Shown here: in pieces, positions 49,703 through 61,406 of the stretch
How positions within the stretch are numbered: position 1 is the stretch's first letter
Layout of the letters: each line of letters starts with the position of its first letter
Origin: Chalara sp. BL73
Taxonomy: Eukaryota > Ascomycota > Leotiomycetes > Helotiales
Assembly: GCA_918026815.1 (NCBI GenBank)
Contig: CAKJVC010000182.1
Span: 1 to 64,000 of the forward strand
Length of the DNA: 64,000 nt
Direction of reading: 5' to 3'
The notes under the pieces: generated by a model
What the model saw: the letters and a program-made list of their open reading frames with translations, nothing else
Databases searched by the model: none
What the model was told of the DNA's origin: nothing
Translations under genes and position numbers: made by a program

Positions 49703-51193
49703 ATGTCGAGCGCGTCCGACCCCTTTTCCGAGGCGCCCGCCTCTAGCCCACTCTCAAGTGACGTTGTCGATATAATCGACGTGCTTATCGAACCGCTTAG
49801 CTCTAAACTTCCAAATGCACTTATTGGCAACAGCGCTATTAGGCTTATTGAGCTAGAGTTTAGCTTCGACCCTATTGCCAGCAATCTTTTTGCGACTGAA
49901 AATTTTTCTGCCGCATTTGCTTCAGGCAACAACGTTCACCGCTCTGTTTTCGGCCTGAATAAGAAACGCGCGGCCGAAAGTTTTTCCGACTCCGTCCATA
50001 CAGTTAAAGAACCTCGACTAGCTACAACTACAGCACAACACTTAGTACTACAAGCTAGAAACCTATTGATCAGAGCTAGCTTTGTCACCGGATCACGTGA
50101 CGAGCAATTACGACTACTAGACCTATTAGAAGTTTTCAGAGAATACACGGAAAAAAGCAAATTACGTACAGCATCGACAATTATCACATTACAAATCGCC
50201 AATCTTGAATTAGCTATTCGACAAATCGAGACTAAAACTAAAGCATTGGCCAAAGCTTCTATAGCATCGACTAGCGCTAAATCAGCCAGCTAATTATATG
50301 CTCAAGCAGCTGCTAACAACACAACTAGCTTTAAGCTTTAGGAATAGACTCTAGTTCAGCCAAAGTCAAAAGCAAAACTAGCTAATTTAGCTAGTTTAAA
50401 AATTGAACTAGGCAAAACTAAAAGCTAAAGGCTAATTTTGATTAAATCTATCGACACAAACACGTTATTTTTACTACTTGCACTACGAAATGCTTTTAAT
50501 AAAGCATTTGCTAATAAAAAAGTTCAAAGCTCTGTCGTTAATACTATTACAAAGTCACTAGGCCGAAACCTGGTAATTACAACAACTAGTCAATTTTCAG
50601 CTCAATTTCTACTCGACAAACAATCTATTTAGCAACATTTAGTTTCGTACAAAACAGCTCAAATCGACGAGCTTTAGCACAAAGTCGTACTACACAATAT
50701 TCCTACCGCCGACTTCAATACGCCTAGCGGCATGGAGCTAGTAATCGACGAAATCAAAACTTTCAACAAAGGCCTACAACCTATCGGAAAGCCGTATTAG
50801 CTGTCGTTAGCTGACAAGCGAGCCAATCAGCGTGCCGGATCTATCGTCGTTGCATTTGCTACAGCCGACGAAGCTAGTCGAGCTATTCGACACCGGCTAT
50901 TTGTAGCCGGCATCAGCGTACGCGTAGAGAAATTCTATGCTACAGCGCCAACTACGCAATGCGGCAAATGTCAGGCATTTAAGCATATCGACACGCATTG
51001 CAAAAAATCAGCAAAATGCAAGCTATACAGTAAAAGTCACGTAACGCAAAAGCACGCTTGCAACACATGCAATACAAAAAAAGCCAAATGCGTGCATTTA
51101 GTTTTTAGTTGTGCAAATTGCAAAAGCAACTATACAGCTGATAATCGAATATGCGAGGTTTTTACTTCAATTAAATCGACTAAGCTAAACTAG
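49703..51193 (+). pseudogene. LINE-4 ORF1, multiple nonsense changes
   Basis: 497-codon frame from ATG 49703, colinear with LINE-3 ORF1. Stops occur near 50291, 50344, 50424, 50629, 50674 and 50797, several at sites where LINE-3 has TGG (e.g. QE-W-TL). The cysteine cluster is partly lost (CKLY for CKLC, KHID for GHID). The ORF2 start is ATA, as in LINE-2. Confidence 0.75.
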
Positions 51194-51258
51194 CTAGTAT
51201 AATTAGTAGCAATACGAAAGTACTACAAGTGAACTTCAACAAAAGCGCCGCAACTACC

Positions 51259-51656
51259 TGTTGATTATTACGTAATCCAACATTACGTAATATTAGGTGA
51301 TAGTATCTATACTCGCCACATGAGTCATATTTGCCACATAAGTCATATTGGCCACATGAGTCATATTGGCCACATGAGTCATATTTTGCCACGCTATTAC
51401 AAATCGAATTCGATTTAAATCTTTTCGATTCTTTTTATTAGAAATCAATTCTAAAGACGCGTAAGCTATGACTCACGCTAGTAGAGCATAATAGGGTATA
51501 AATAAGCCTGTCCGCTCCTTTGTAAATTTAAAACAAGTCAAGTTCAAGTTAAAAAGTTCAATTCAATTTCAAGTCAAAGTCAATACAGCTTTCTATGAGC
51601 GATTCCGTATAGCTATTACTATTAGCTTCTATTATCACGTACCTACCTTTCTAACA
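51259..51656 (+). mobile_element. Solo LTR, copia-like (398 bp), TSD CTACC
   Basis: TGTTGATTATTACG...CCTTTCTAACA with CTACC at 51254-51258 and 51657-51661. Removing it plus one CTACC restores the ORF2 sequence. It contains four 18-bp tandem repeats and TATAAATA at 51497-51504, so it has a promoter-like layout. The copia assignment rests on the TGTTG...CA ends and is tentative. Confidence 0.9.
51315..51386. promoter_or_regulatory. Four 18-bp tandem repeats with TGAGTCA bZIP sites
   Basis: Units GCCACATGAGTCATATT(T/G) at 51315, 51333, 51351 and 51369. TGAGTCA, the Gcn4/AP-1-type bZIP consensus, occurs at 51321, 51357 and 51375; the second unit has TAAGTCA. The array lies about 110 bp upstream of TATAAATA. 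A regulatory role is inference. Confidence 0.65.
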
Positions 51657-54600
51657 CTACCGAATCAGCACTTCAGCTAGTTATTGAGCTAAAAATCGAC
51701 ATAATAGTAGTTCAAGAACTATGGCTAGTGCAACTAGCCGACAATGAGCTAGACTATTCGACAACACGCTCAATAGCTTATTCAGCATTTCTACAAATTT
51801 TGCCAGCCGACTTTTCATTCCGACCTCGTACGCTAGTCTACGTAGCAAAAAGCTATCGGCCAATAGTCACTATAGCAAGCACGTCACCACGTGACTCCGA
51901 CATGCTTGTAGTCGATGTTGTAAAAGAATCGTCAAAACTACAACTGCTCAATATCTACAATGAATCAGACCAAGCTAGATTAGGGCCCAAAATGCTAGAT
52001 CGGTGCTTGTATGCTAAAACGCTACAGCTAAGTACAATTTTGCTAGGCGATTTTAATACGCATCATCTTTAGTGGGATTTATTAGCAAAGCCTAGTCCGA
52101 ATGCCGACGAGCTAGTCAATTGGATCGAAAATCAAGAACTAGCGCTATTGAATACGCCTGGCGAAAGCACTTTTTTTCGACACTACATAACTAGAGAATC
52201 GGTACTAGATTTAACTTTAGTTTCAAGCAATTTAGCTGAACTAGTCGACGATTGGCAGATTTTGCCTGATTTAGGCTCGGACTATTACGGAATCCTTTTT
52301 ACAATACGCGGAACTAGTACTAGCTCGGATTTCGACAACAATATGCAAACTAGATTCAATACGCAACTAGCTGACTAGCTTCGATTTTGAGCAGTTCGGC
52401 CTTAGTTCAGCTTAGTACAATTGATCAAAGTAGCTCAGTCAGCTTGGAAATGTTTCAGGATTCTAATTTGGAAATCGGACAAATTCTACAACACGCTAGC
52501 ACTAGTTCTACTAATAGCTACTCGGATATGCTAGTTACCGATTTCTTAGATCAAGCCGCGGAATCGTTTACAACAGCTATTACTACAGCAGCAAAAATAG
52601 CAATTTCAACACAAAAAACTAGCGCTAAAACCAAGCTTTGGTAGAATAACGAACTACGGAGATTACGGCAAACTATGCTACAGTGCAAACGACAGCTAGC
52701 ACGTGATTTTACGGCACGTGATTCTAGTCAACAGCCAATACTTGATTCTAGTCGGAAACAAAAATATCTAGTAGCTCGGAATAGCTATTTTTTGGCTATT
52801 AAACGTGCAAAACGCAAGCATTGGAATCAATTTCTGGAAAAAGAGGATCCGCGATCAATTTACAAAGCTATAGCCTATACAAAGGATCGACAAACGGAAA
52901 AATTGCCGACTATATCAGGCCAAACGACATTTTAAAGCAAAGCTAGTACGCTACGTAGCAAGCTGTTCTTTCCGCCACCAATAGCAGCTAATTTAGCTTA
53001 GTACAATTATCGATCTAGTACTAGCTGGGAGTGGCCTAAACTAGCTATTTCGGAGCTAGAAAATGCATGCTCGGCAAAAATCAAAAACAAAACGCCAGGG
53101 CCGGATTTGATCAATCAAGATATTATTCGCCAAGCTTATCGTACGGATCCGAAGCTATTTTATAGACTATTCGCTAGTCTATTGCATGTCGGCTATCACC
53201 CAAAATGCTGGAAGCAAGCTACAGGTGTAATACTCAAAAAACATCAAAAGCCTGACTACACGGATCCGACAGTATACAGAGTGATATCGTTGCTAAACTG
53301 CTTAGGCAAAATCAGCGAACGCATTCTAGCTCAGCGACTTAGCTACTTAGCGGAAACAACTAGCTTATTGCACAATACGCAAATCGGAGGCCGGCTGAAA
53401 AAGTCAGCTATCGACGCGGCAATGCTATTGACAAATGAAATACAACAAAATCGACTAGCAAAGCGTACTACAACAACGTTGTTACTAGACATCAAAGGAG
53501 CATTCGATCACGTGGCCAAAAATCAGCTACTAGCTATTTTGCAAAAGCTCGGCATGCCGACTAGCTTGATTTCCTGGGTGTCGTCATTTCTAGCTAATCG
53601 ACAATTACGACTGTCGTTCGACAACCAATTAGAGCAATTTAGTACAATTGATACCGGCATTCCGCAAGGCAGTCCTATTTCGCCAATACTATTCTTGATT
53701 TACATACGAGACCTAGCGGCAAAGCTAGCTTCGTCGATTAAAATAGTGTCGTACATGGACGACATGTCATTGACTACAGCATCGACCAGCCTACGGAAAA
53801 ATGTACGCATACTAGAACGCGAAGTAGCTAAACTAGCTGAACTAGCGAGCTTGAATGCAATTCAATTCGATTTGGCCAAAACCGAACTAATCCACTTTAC
53901 GACAGCTAAACTAGCTAGTACAATTAGCTTACGACTACCTGACAACAACGTCGTACAGCCAAAAAAGCTAGTACGCTGGCTAGGCATTTGGTTCGATTCA
54001 GGGCTTACATTCAAGCAACACGTCGCAATACGTACTAGTCAAGCTAGATCTAGTTTTTATCGACTAGCTAGACTAGCTAATACGGAGCAAGGTTTTAGTC
54101 CTTTTGCTATTCGACAATTGTACCTCGCTTGCGTGACTAGCGTGGCTGACTACGGAGCGGTAATATGGTGGAAAGGCCAAGCACAATTCAGCCGACAATT
54201 ACAATCATTACAGAACCTGGCACTACGCAAAATACTAAGTGTTTTCCGAACTAGTCCAATTTGCCCTATGGAGGTCGAATCAGCATTGTATCCCGCTAGC
54301 GTACGACTCAATGCTAGCGTACGACAATATGCTATTCGAGCTTTGAAGCTACCTCAAAATCACCCTATCAAACAAGCTACACAAACAGCTACAGCCGGCA
54401 CACAGCTAGAACGCATCGCTAGTTCAGCTAGTTCAGCTAGTTCAGCTAGTTTAGCTAGTTTAGCTAGATTAGAGCACATACAACACTACAAGTACGCTCT
54501 ATGGAATCGCACTACGCCGTACAAGGTCGAAATCAGCTCGTTGTCAAAAGAGGACGCTACTACAATGCACCAAACTAGCTTGAATCACTTAAGCTACCTT

Positions 54601-55764
54601 GGTACAATTATCTACTCCGACGCGTCGATGATTCCGAGCACCGAATCGACAGGTGTAGGAATCGGCTTCATTGCGCTACAATACGACAATCAAGGACGGC
54701 CTAGTACAATACATCGTAATATCGACAACATTGGCCAATCACAGCTAGTTTACAATGGAGAGCTAGAAGGAATCACCCAAGCTATCGAATACGCTAGTAC
54801 AATAGCACAGCCTGGCCAAAATTACAATATCTATGCCGACAATCAAGCTGCACTTCACAGGCTAAAATCAGCTAACGACAATCCCGGCCAATCACAGCAA
54901 ATACGCGCTAGCGAAGCTACGCTATACGCAATAGAAAAAGGAGCTAGTATTGCACTAAAGTGGGTTCCAGGGCATACGGATATCTACGGAAACGACCAAG
55001 CCGACAAATTAGCTAAACTAGCTACAACTATTGAGCCTAGCACTGCAACGACGAGTTTTGCGGTACTCGGCTGCGAAGCTAAAAAAGCTAATATTGCGGA
55101 ATGGAAAAATGTGCTAGCAAAGTACGACAGCAAGCCTAGTACAAATCCATTTACGTACAAAAAGCTATTTCCGTGGAAAATCAAGTCAAAAATACAACTA
55201 CCGCGCGGAACGACTAGAGAGCTAGCTAGCTCGCTATTTCAGTTGAAGCTCGGCCATGGCTATATTCGATCATATTTGCACAAGCTAGGTCATGTGACGT
55301 CTGACAAGTGCGTGTGCGGAACGAAAGAAACAGCTCAGCACTTGCTACTTAGCTGTAATGATCCTAAGCTAGTTTTAGCTAGATCAAAGCTCAAAAACGA
55401 CCTTGGAGGAAACAGGCTTACAATGGCCTTATTACTGCACACAACAATCGGCATTGAAAAGACGCTAGCGTTCCTCAAAGCGACTAGCGTCTGTACTAGA
55501 CGGAATCACCTGAATAGGCTAGAGCGGGAACAGGAGCTAGAGGCGCTAAGAGAGCTAGAGAGAGAGGAATAAACGTTCGCTACGATTTCATTTGTTTTGC
55601 TATTTGCTACAATCAGGGCTAGACCCTCAACATTCACTGGAATAGATTGACTACCACTATTGCTTGTACATAAACTAGATAGGAACGCTAGCGCCTAGGC
55701 GCTAGCCGTGCTACATAGTCCTCGACTGATACAGCACGTTAAAAGGAATAATAATAATAATAAT

Positions 55765-58700
55765 TACAGAATACGCATTAAAAAAAGCGATAAGTAAAAA
55801 ACAGCGTTTCGTATTTAATACAGCTATTTTAAATACTTAGTTTTTTTTTTTAAGTTTTTAAATGTTTTAGCTACGTTTTAAACTTATATTAACTAAACGC
55901 TAGTCAGCTTTATCGATATAATTTGCGTAGTTTACTTTAATAATATACTTATTTTTTCGGAAAAAATCGAAAACTATACAAAAGCAGTTTATAAAGTTTT
56001 TAAAAAGCTACGAAAATATAAACTATACGCAAACTTTTTTAAGTGCTGTTTTAATATAAATACTGTTAAGTTTTTAAACTTTATTGTAAAGCTAAAAAGC
56101 ATAAAAATAATTTTTTTTCGCGTAAAAACCGTAAAGGAATAGCTTGTGCTTACGTGCTATAAAAATATTGTAAGCAGAATAAAGTAAGTGCCTGAAAAAA
56201 AACAATTTCTTAGGTATAAATATATTTTAGTTTTTTTTTTATGGAATTAATCAAGCAAAAACGAAGTTACTTTTTATTAAAAATAATTTATAAGTCTTCA
56301 AATCAAAATTACAAAGTTATACACCGGTTTATTTTTTTTACAATATTTAAGTGTTTTTAAAGTTTACTAACTTTTACAAACGATTTATTAAAAAATACGC
56401 TCGTATTTGTATACTACTAACAGACTTTTTTAAAAAAAATAAAAGAGTTTACAGTTTTTTTTCGAGTAAAACTCGAAATACTAGCGAGTTTTAAAGTTTT
56501 AAAATTAAAATTCCGAAAAATACTTTTGTTTAAACATTTTAATTCGTAACGTAAAATTAAAGTAAAAACAAATAGTTTTAAATAAGCTATAGCCGGAATT
56601 TTTTTGTAGTTGTTCGAAAAAAAAAATAAGCTAAATAGCACTTTATTGCTTTTTACTTAAAAAAAGTTACTTTTGTTAAGTTTCGATATAATATTTACAA
56701 TATAAAATTAATAGTTATAGTTTATACTTTTCGACAATAAAAACAATATTTTCGAAATAGTGTTAATACTGTTACAGTTTGTACTGATTATAACAATTTA
56801 AAATATTTTATAATAAAAAAAAAATTTACAAGCTGTTAAACGAAATAAACCGAAAATTTAAGCAAGTTTAATTTTATAATTAAGTTTAAACTAAACAAAA
56901 CTAATTTCGCAAATAAATTTTTACAAAAACCGGACTATAAAAAATCAACGCTAAATCGAAAGCAAAACAAAAAAAAAGCAAAAACGTTTTTTTCGACTTT
57001 ATATAATAAACTACGTATAACAAAATTGTTTTATACTTTAAAAAACTATTTAAAAAATGTGTTTTTAAATAGTACGAATTAAGCGCGTTTATATAAAATT
57101 ACGTTTGTTTCGAAAAGTAAACGTTTTTAAACCGATAAAATACTAAAACTAAAAACAAATATAACAAAATTATAAACTAAAAAGTATTACAACGTAATTC
57201 GAAAAGTTAAATTTAAGTTTGTTATTAGTATAGTTAATTGCAAACAGCGCGTATTACGAAAAGTAGCAATTATATTGTTATTGATCGAAACGATATATAA
57301 TAAAATAACGAAGCTAATTTAAACCGTTTTAACAAAATTGCAAAAAACTAATTTTTTTTTAATTTAAAAAATTACTAAAAAAACTACAAAACAAAGCCGA
57401 ACCGAAACAAAAAAACTATAAAGTATAAATTACGAAAATAGTTTTTTTTGTTATAAAAAAGCTGTATATATTTTTAACGAAAAATTAATACGCGCAAAAA
57501 TAATTTACGTGTATTATAATAAAAAACTTGCCGGCTATTTTAACGTGCGTAAAACGCGCGAATTAATAAGCTGAAAATACTATTAATTAAACTTAAAAAA
57601 TAATATTAAAAAATATATTAAAACATGTACAAAATACTAAAAAAACAAACCGAAAAAATATTAAACTTACAGCGAATTAGTTTCGATTTTTATTTTTTTT
57701 AAAACTATAAAAAAAAATAACTATAAATTTTATTATAAATTTACTGTTTAGCAAAAAACACAACTAAATATATAACTTTATATTAGTTATAATTAACAAA
57801 TATACTAAATTAGTATACTATATAACTATATAAAAAAGTATTTAAATTTATAAACTTGCGAAACTGTTTATAAACTATATTTATAAAAATTTCGAATTTT
57901 TAAAAAAAATTGCTACTAACAAAAAGTTTGTTTTTATAAGCAAATTTTAAAAAAACTTTATATATTATTTTAAAATTCGCTGTTAACTTTTTATTGCTTT
58001 TTATTCGCAAACAAACAGTTAAACAAAACGACAAAATTAAATTTTAAAATTTTATTTAAAAACGTATTGCAATTATAAACAAAATAACTAAGTTTCGAAA
58101 TTAGCTTTAGCAAAATTTATATACAACAATTTTGTTTATACAAATACCGGCAGTATTTCGTTTAAATTATTTTACAGTTTCGATTTTAAACTAAACTTAA
58201 ACGTTAAAAACGATATTTCCGAAAAAAAAATACTAGTAGCTAAAAAAAAAATTAAGCTTTTAGTAAAAAAACAAAAAAAACTTTCGAGTAATTTTTAAAA
58301 AATTTACAAAAAATACAAAAAGTACTACAACGCAAAACACAAACTAACTCGTTTTTACGTAAAAAAAAAAGTAATATTTATTTCGAAAAATATTCGACAA
58401 TTTAAGTTTAACTGCAAACTTGTAAACAAATATTTAAAGCTATTTAAAATTGTAAAAATTATAAAAAATCACAAACAAACTTACAAACTAAATTTACTAC
58501 TATTTTACAAAATTTACAATATGTTTTATGTATTTTTATTAAAATTGTAATATAAACGTAAAAAAGTCGTTAAAAAACTAGCGCCGATTTTAGTATAAAA
58601 AAAAAAAAGTACAAAGTAAAAGCTATTTAAATTTACTAAACTACAAAAAAAAATTATATATATATTTAATACGCTAAAAAAAGTATTTTTTTTGTAAAAA

Positions 58701-59936
58701 ACTCGTAAAAACTTCTAAAAAACTTTCAAAACGCTAGCAACGTAATACAAAAGTATTACTAAAAAACTACGTTTAAAATAGTAAAAAAGTCGAAAAAAAA
58801 AAGCAAATAGTTAATTTATGTTCGAAAGCAAACAGCAAAAGCCCGAAAGCGAAACAATAAATGCCCGAAAACGAAATTAAACGTTTAAAAAACTATTCGC
58901 TGCTAAAATTTTCGCTATTATTTTTTTTACTACTTTTTTTTTCGATTTTTTTATTATTTTTATTATTTTTTTTTATTTTTTTTATTATTTAATTTTTAAT
59001 TTTTTAATTTTCGTTATTTTTATTTTTGTTTTCGTTTTTGTTAATGCCGGTTTAACTGAATTAAATCGGTTACAAATCGAAAAAAATTCGATTATTTATT
59101 GCTACTCGCTGCAATTTAACTAATTCTCGCAAAAAAAAATTAATTTTTTTAGCTTTTATAAAAAAAGCTAAAAAAACCGCTTTTACTTTTTTAAAGTAAG
59201 CTTGTTAGCGAAACAAAGCTTTTAAACGATTTTTAATTTTTAAAAAAACCTGAGCGATAATTCTATAAAAGCGCTTTTTGCGGTCGTTGAAACCGGAACG
59301 TTTTCGAAACAAACGCGACTAATATACAAAACGACTATTACAACAACAAAAAGCAGCCGGCAACTAGCCGAAATTAAATCGAAAAAGTATTGAAACTATA
59401 AAGTATTTACAAAAAAACATTTAGCTTTAAAGTTGCGACAGCAAAAATACTTAATGCTGCTTTTTTTATCGAAAAAGCAGCAAATTTCAAGTTTAAAGCT
59501 CGCAATTTTCGCGCAGCGAAAACAAACGAAAATAGCCGAAGCCGAAACAAAAACAAAACGCAAAGCAAATATAGTAATAGTAGTAATAGTAATAGTAATA
59601 ATAATATTAGTAATAGTGTTGTAAAAAAAAAAAAAAACGCAACTAAACGAAAAAAAAGCGTTTATTTATAAGCTGAAATTCGACTATTACTTATTTCTAT
59701 TTATAATTAAAAAGTTATTGTTGCTGTTACTTATTTATTTTAAAAATATTGTTAATTGTTTTTATTGTACTTAGTTTTCGCTTTTTATTGTATTTAAGTT
59801 GTTGTTTGTTACAAGCTTTTTTCGGCTTACTTTCGATTGCTTTATAAGTTAGCTACAATACTAAGCTACAATACTTGCGCTTAAAGTTTACAATACTAGC
59901 ATAAACGTCGAAACAACGTTTTAAAAAAAAAAGCAA
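55765..59936 (+). pseudogene. G2 (3' half): RIP-decayed gypsy RT to 3' end
   Basis: Starts in RT with YRIRIKKSDK then KTAFRI, continues VVYFNNILIFSEKIENYTKAVYKVFKKLRKYKLYANFFKCCF (about 55930-56075), and runs on through RNase H (near 56700-56850) and integrase (about 57400-58300; KLAGYFNVRKTRELI zinc region, then catalytic-core text). 3' of integrase, 59345-59575 encodes a charged coiled-coil-like stretch (SSRQLAEIK, LKLRQQKYLMLL, KQTKIAEAETKTK). No chromodomain was recognised. Its RT N-terminal half is at 35870 on the opposite strand. Confidence 0.75.
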
Positions 59937-60449
59937 TATTAAACGCTAGGATGTCACGTGCTAAAAAGCACTAAAAAAAGCTCGGTAAAAGCACTGAAAC
60001 TTGGCATGTATAAGCACGTAAAAAGTCGCTAGAAGTTCGGAGGGTATAAGTAAAAAACTCGGGACGTAGTAAAGAAAGTAAAGATTAGTTTTGGTATCAA
60101 TTGCAGTTGACTTGTGCCACCCTACTCCAGCACCTTACAATTTTCGATTACTTTACAAACTAGCTATAATACTAAATTACAATACTCGCGTTTAAAGTTT
60201 ACAATACTAGTATAAACGTTAAAACAACGTTTAAAAAAAAAAGCAATATTAAACGCTAAAATGTTACATGCTAAAAAGCACCGAAAAAAGCTCGGTAAAA
60301 GCACTGAAACTTAGCATGTATAAACACGTAAAAAACCGCCAAAAGTTCGAAAAGTATAAATAGAAAACTCGGGACGTAGTAAAAAAAGTAGAGATTAATC
60401 TTCGTATCAATTGCAGTTGACTTGTGCCACCCTACTCCAGCACCTTACA
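59830..60449 (+). repeat. 310-bp tandem duplication containing the G2 3' LTR
   Basis: Two units, 59830-60139 and 60140-60449. Each is about 107 bp of AT-rich sequence (TTTCGATT...AAAGCAA) followed by a 203-bp LTR (59937-60139 and 60247-60449; TATTAAACGCTA...CAGCACCTTACA). The TATTAAACGCT ends are RIP forms of TGTCAGGCGCC seen at 45271. The 107-bp piece is missing beside the LTR at 45069-45271. Confidence 0.75.
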
Positions 60450-61406
60450 GCTTGCTATTAAAAAATAGGCTACTTTACAGCAAAAAACCATTAATAATTG
60501 GATTATATCTATACTTAATAAGTTACAGGAGTGTATTAATTTAAAAGGCGAAATGACAGCTAATTAGAATATATAATGTTCTCAAACATTTGAGTTTGTA
60601 TATGGTTGTATGGGAAAAAAGAGGTTTTGTTATGCGCACGCTCATTTCGGTTAAAAGAAGTGTTGCGGATGTATTATTGGTATTGCGTACGTAGGTTTGG
60701 TGGTGGTGGGGTATAGAAAAACCACTAAGGGGGTAAACCACTAAAGGGTGGATTACGTTAGAGCAAGCTGAACGGCTAACCAATTACGCAAACTCATGTT
60801 GGTTCTATTTGGGGACATCTGATTTTAAGGCACATAAAAGGCCAAGAAAACCAACGACAATCACAATAACACCGGAACGTGCCTGTACTTGAAGAAGATT
60901 TCGGGCTGGCGAATTCATCATTGCCGCTGCAATAGAACAGTGACTACACCGATGTCCTTGTCGGATCAGACGGCAGAAGCTGAGCCGATGGATCCAGGTA
61001 ATCAAAGCAAACGCGCTAAAATAGGTCTATACTTGTGAGTATCATTTGCAATAAAGATGCGCTTGGTCCTGGTCCTAAGATATCACATAGGCATGACGGA
61101 TGGGCCAAAAGCAAAGGGAAGGGTAAAGAAGAGCTGTTCAAAGGGAAAGTGGCACTAAAACACTCCCTTGGCCTCGGCGCAAAAGTATGTTTATAGTGAA
61201 AGCCAGAGTATCCCCACCTAGCGACGACCTACAGATATCTCATCCTAGCAGAGACTGTATGGATCAGAGTCAACACGTGCACTGTCTATATGAGCTGAAA
61301 TGATGAGGACGTGTCGATATGGAACGACTCCCTACTACTTCACGACGTACTTTCCTGACTATATCTCATTAGTTGCCGCGCAGTTGCTGATGTGCCGATG
61401 TTCTAG
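60450..61406. other. Unique flank of the repeat block; likely upstream region of next gene
   Basis: Base composition returns to normal within about 50 bp of the last LTR. No coding region, RNA gene or repeat could be supported. The 3' part probably holds the promoter and first exon of the gene at 61407. Confidence 0.45.

Larger units (their letters stand above)
51199..55572 (+). pseudogene. LINE-4 ORF2, interrupted by solo LTR; RT-RNase H part open
   Basis: Endonuclease fragments lie on both sides of the LTR (NKSAATT | ESALQLVIELK), then 51728-52935 in pieces. From about 53107 to 55572 an 821-codon frame is uninterrupted. It includes RT motifs LLLDIKGAFDHV, GIPQGSPISPILFLIYIRDLA and SYMDDMSLTTAST with the catalytic DD, plus complete RNase H (YSDASM, GELEG, ADNQAAL, PGHTDIYGNDQADK) and the CCHC-like tail. 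It is the best-preserved RT in the window; LINE-1b and LINE-3 have Q-S for Q-G in the SPISP motif. Confidence 0.85.
49560..55764 (+). mobile_element. LINE-4: full-length plus-strand LINE carrying a solo copia-like LTR
   Basis: 5' UTR from about 49560 (CAACAACAATTTTCAAC), ORF1 49703-51193 (decayed), ORF2 from 51199 to 55572 with a 398-bp solo LTR inserted, 3' UTR with palindrome 55687-55706, and an (AAT)n tail to 55764. The following TACAGAATACGC begins gypsy G2 RT sequence. The first 1 kb is much more RIP-mutated than the rest; the RT/RNase H half is open. Confidence 0.88.

Noticed and set aside
51315..51386. Regular 18-bp repeats considered as a CRISPR array
   Set aside because: Repeats are directly tandem with no spacers, lie in a retrotransposon LTR, and the genome is eukaryotic.
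51180..51392. Minus-strand ORF with repeated YDSCGQ-type motif
   Set aside because: It is the reverse reading of four 18-bp LTR repeats; no start context or family.
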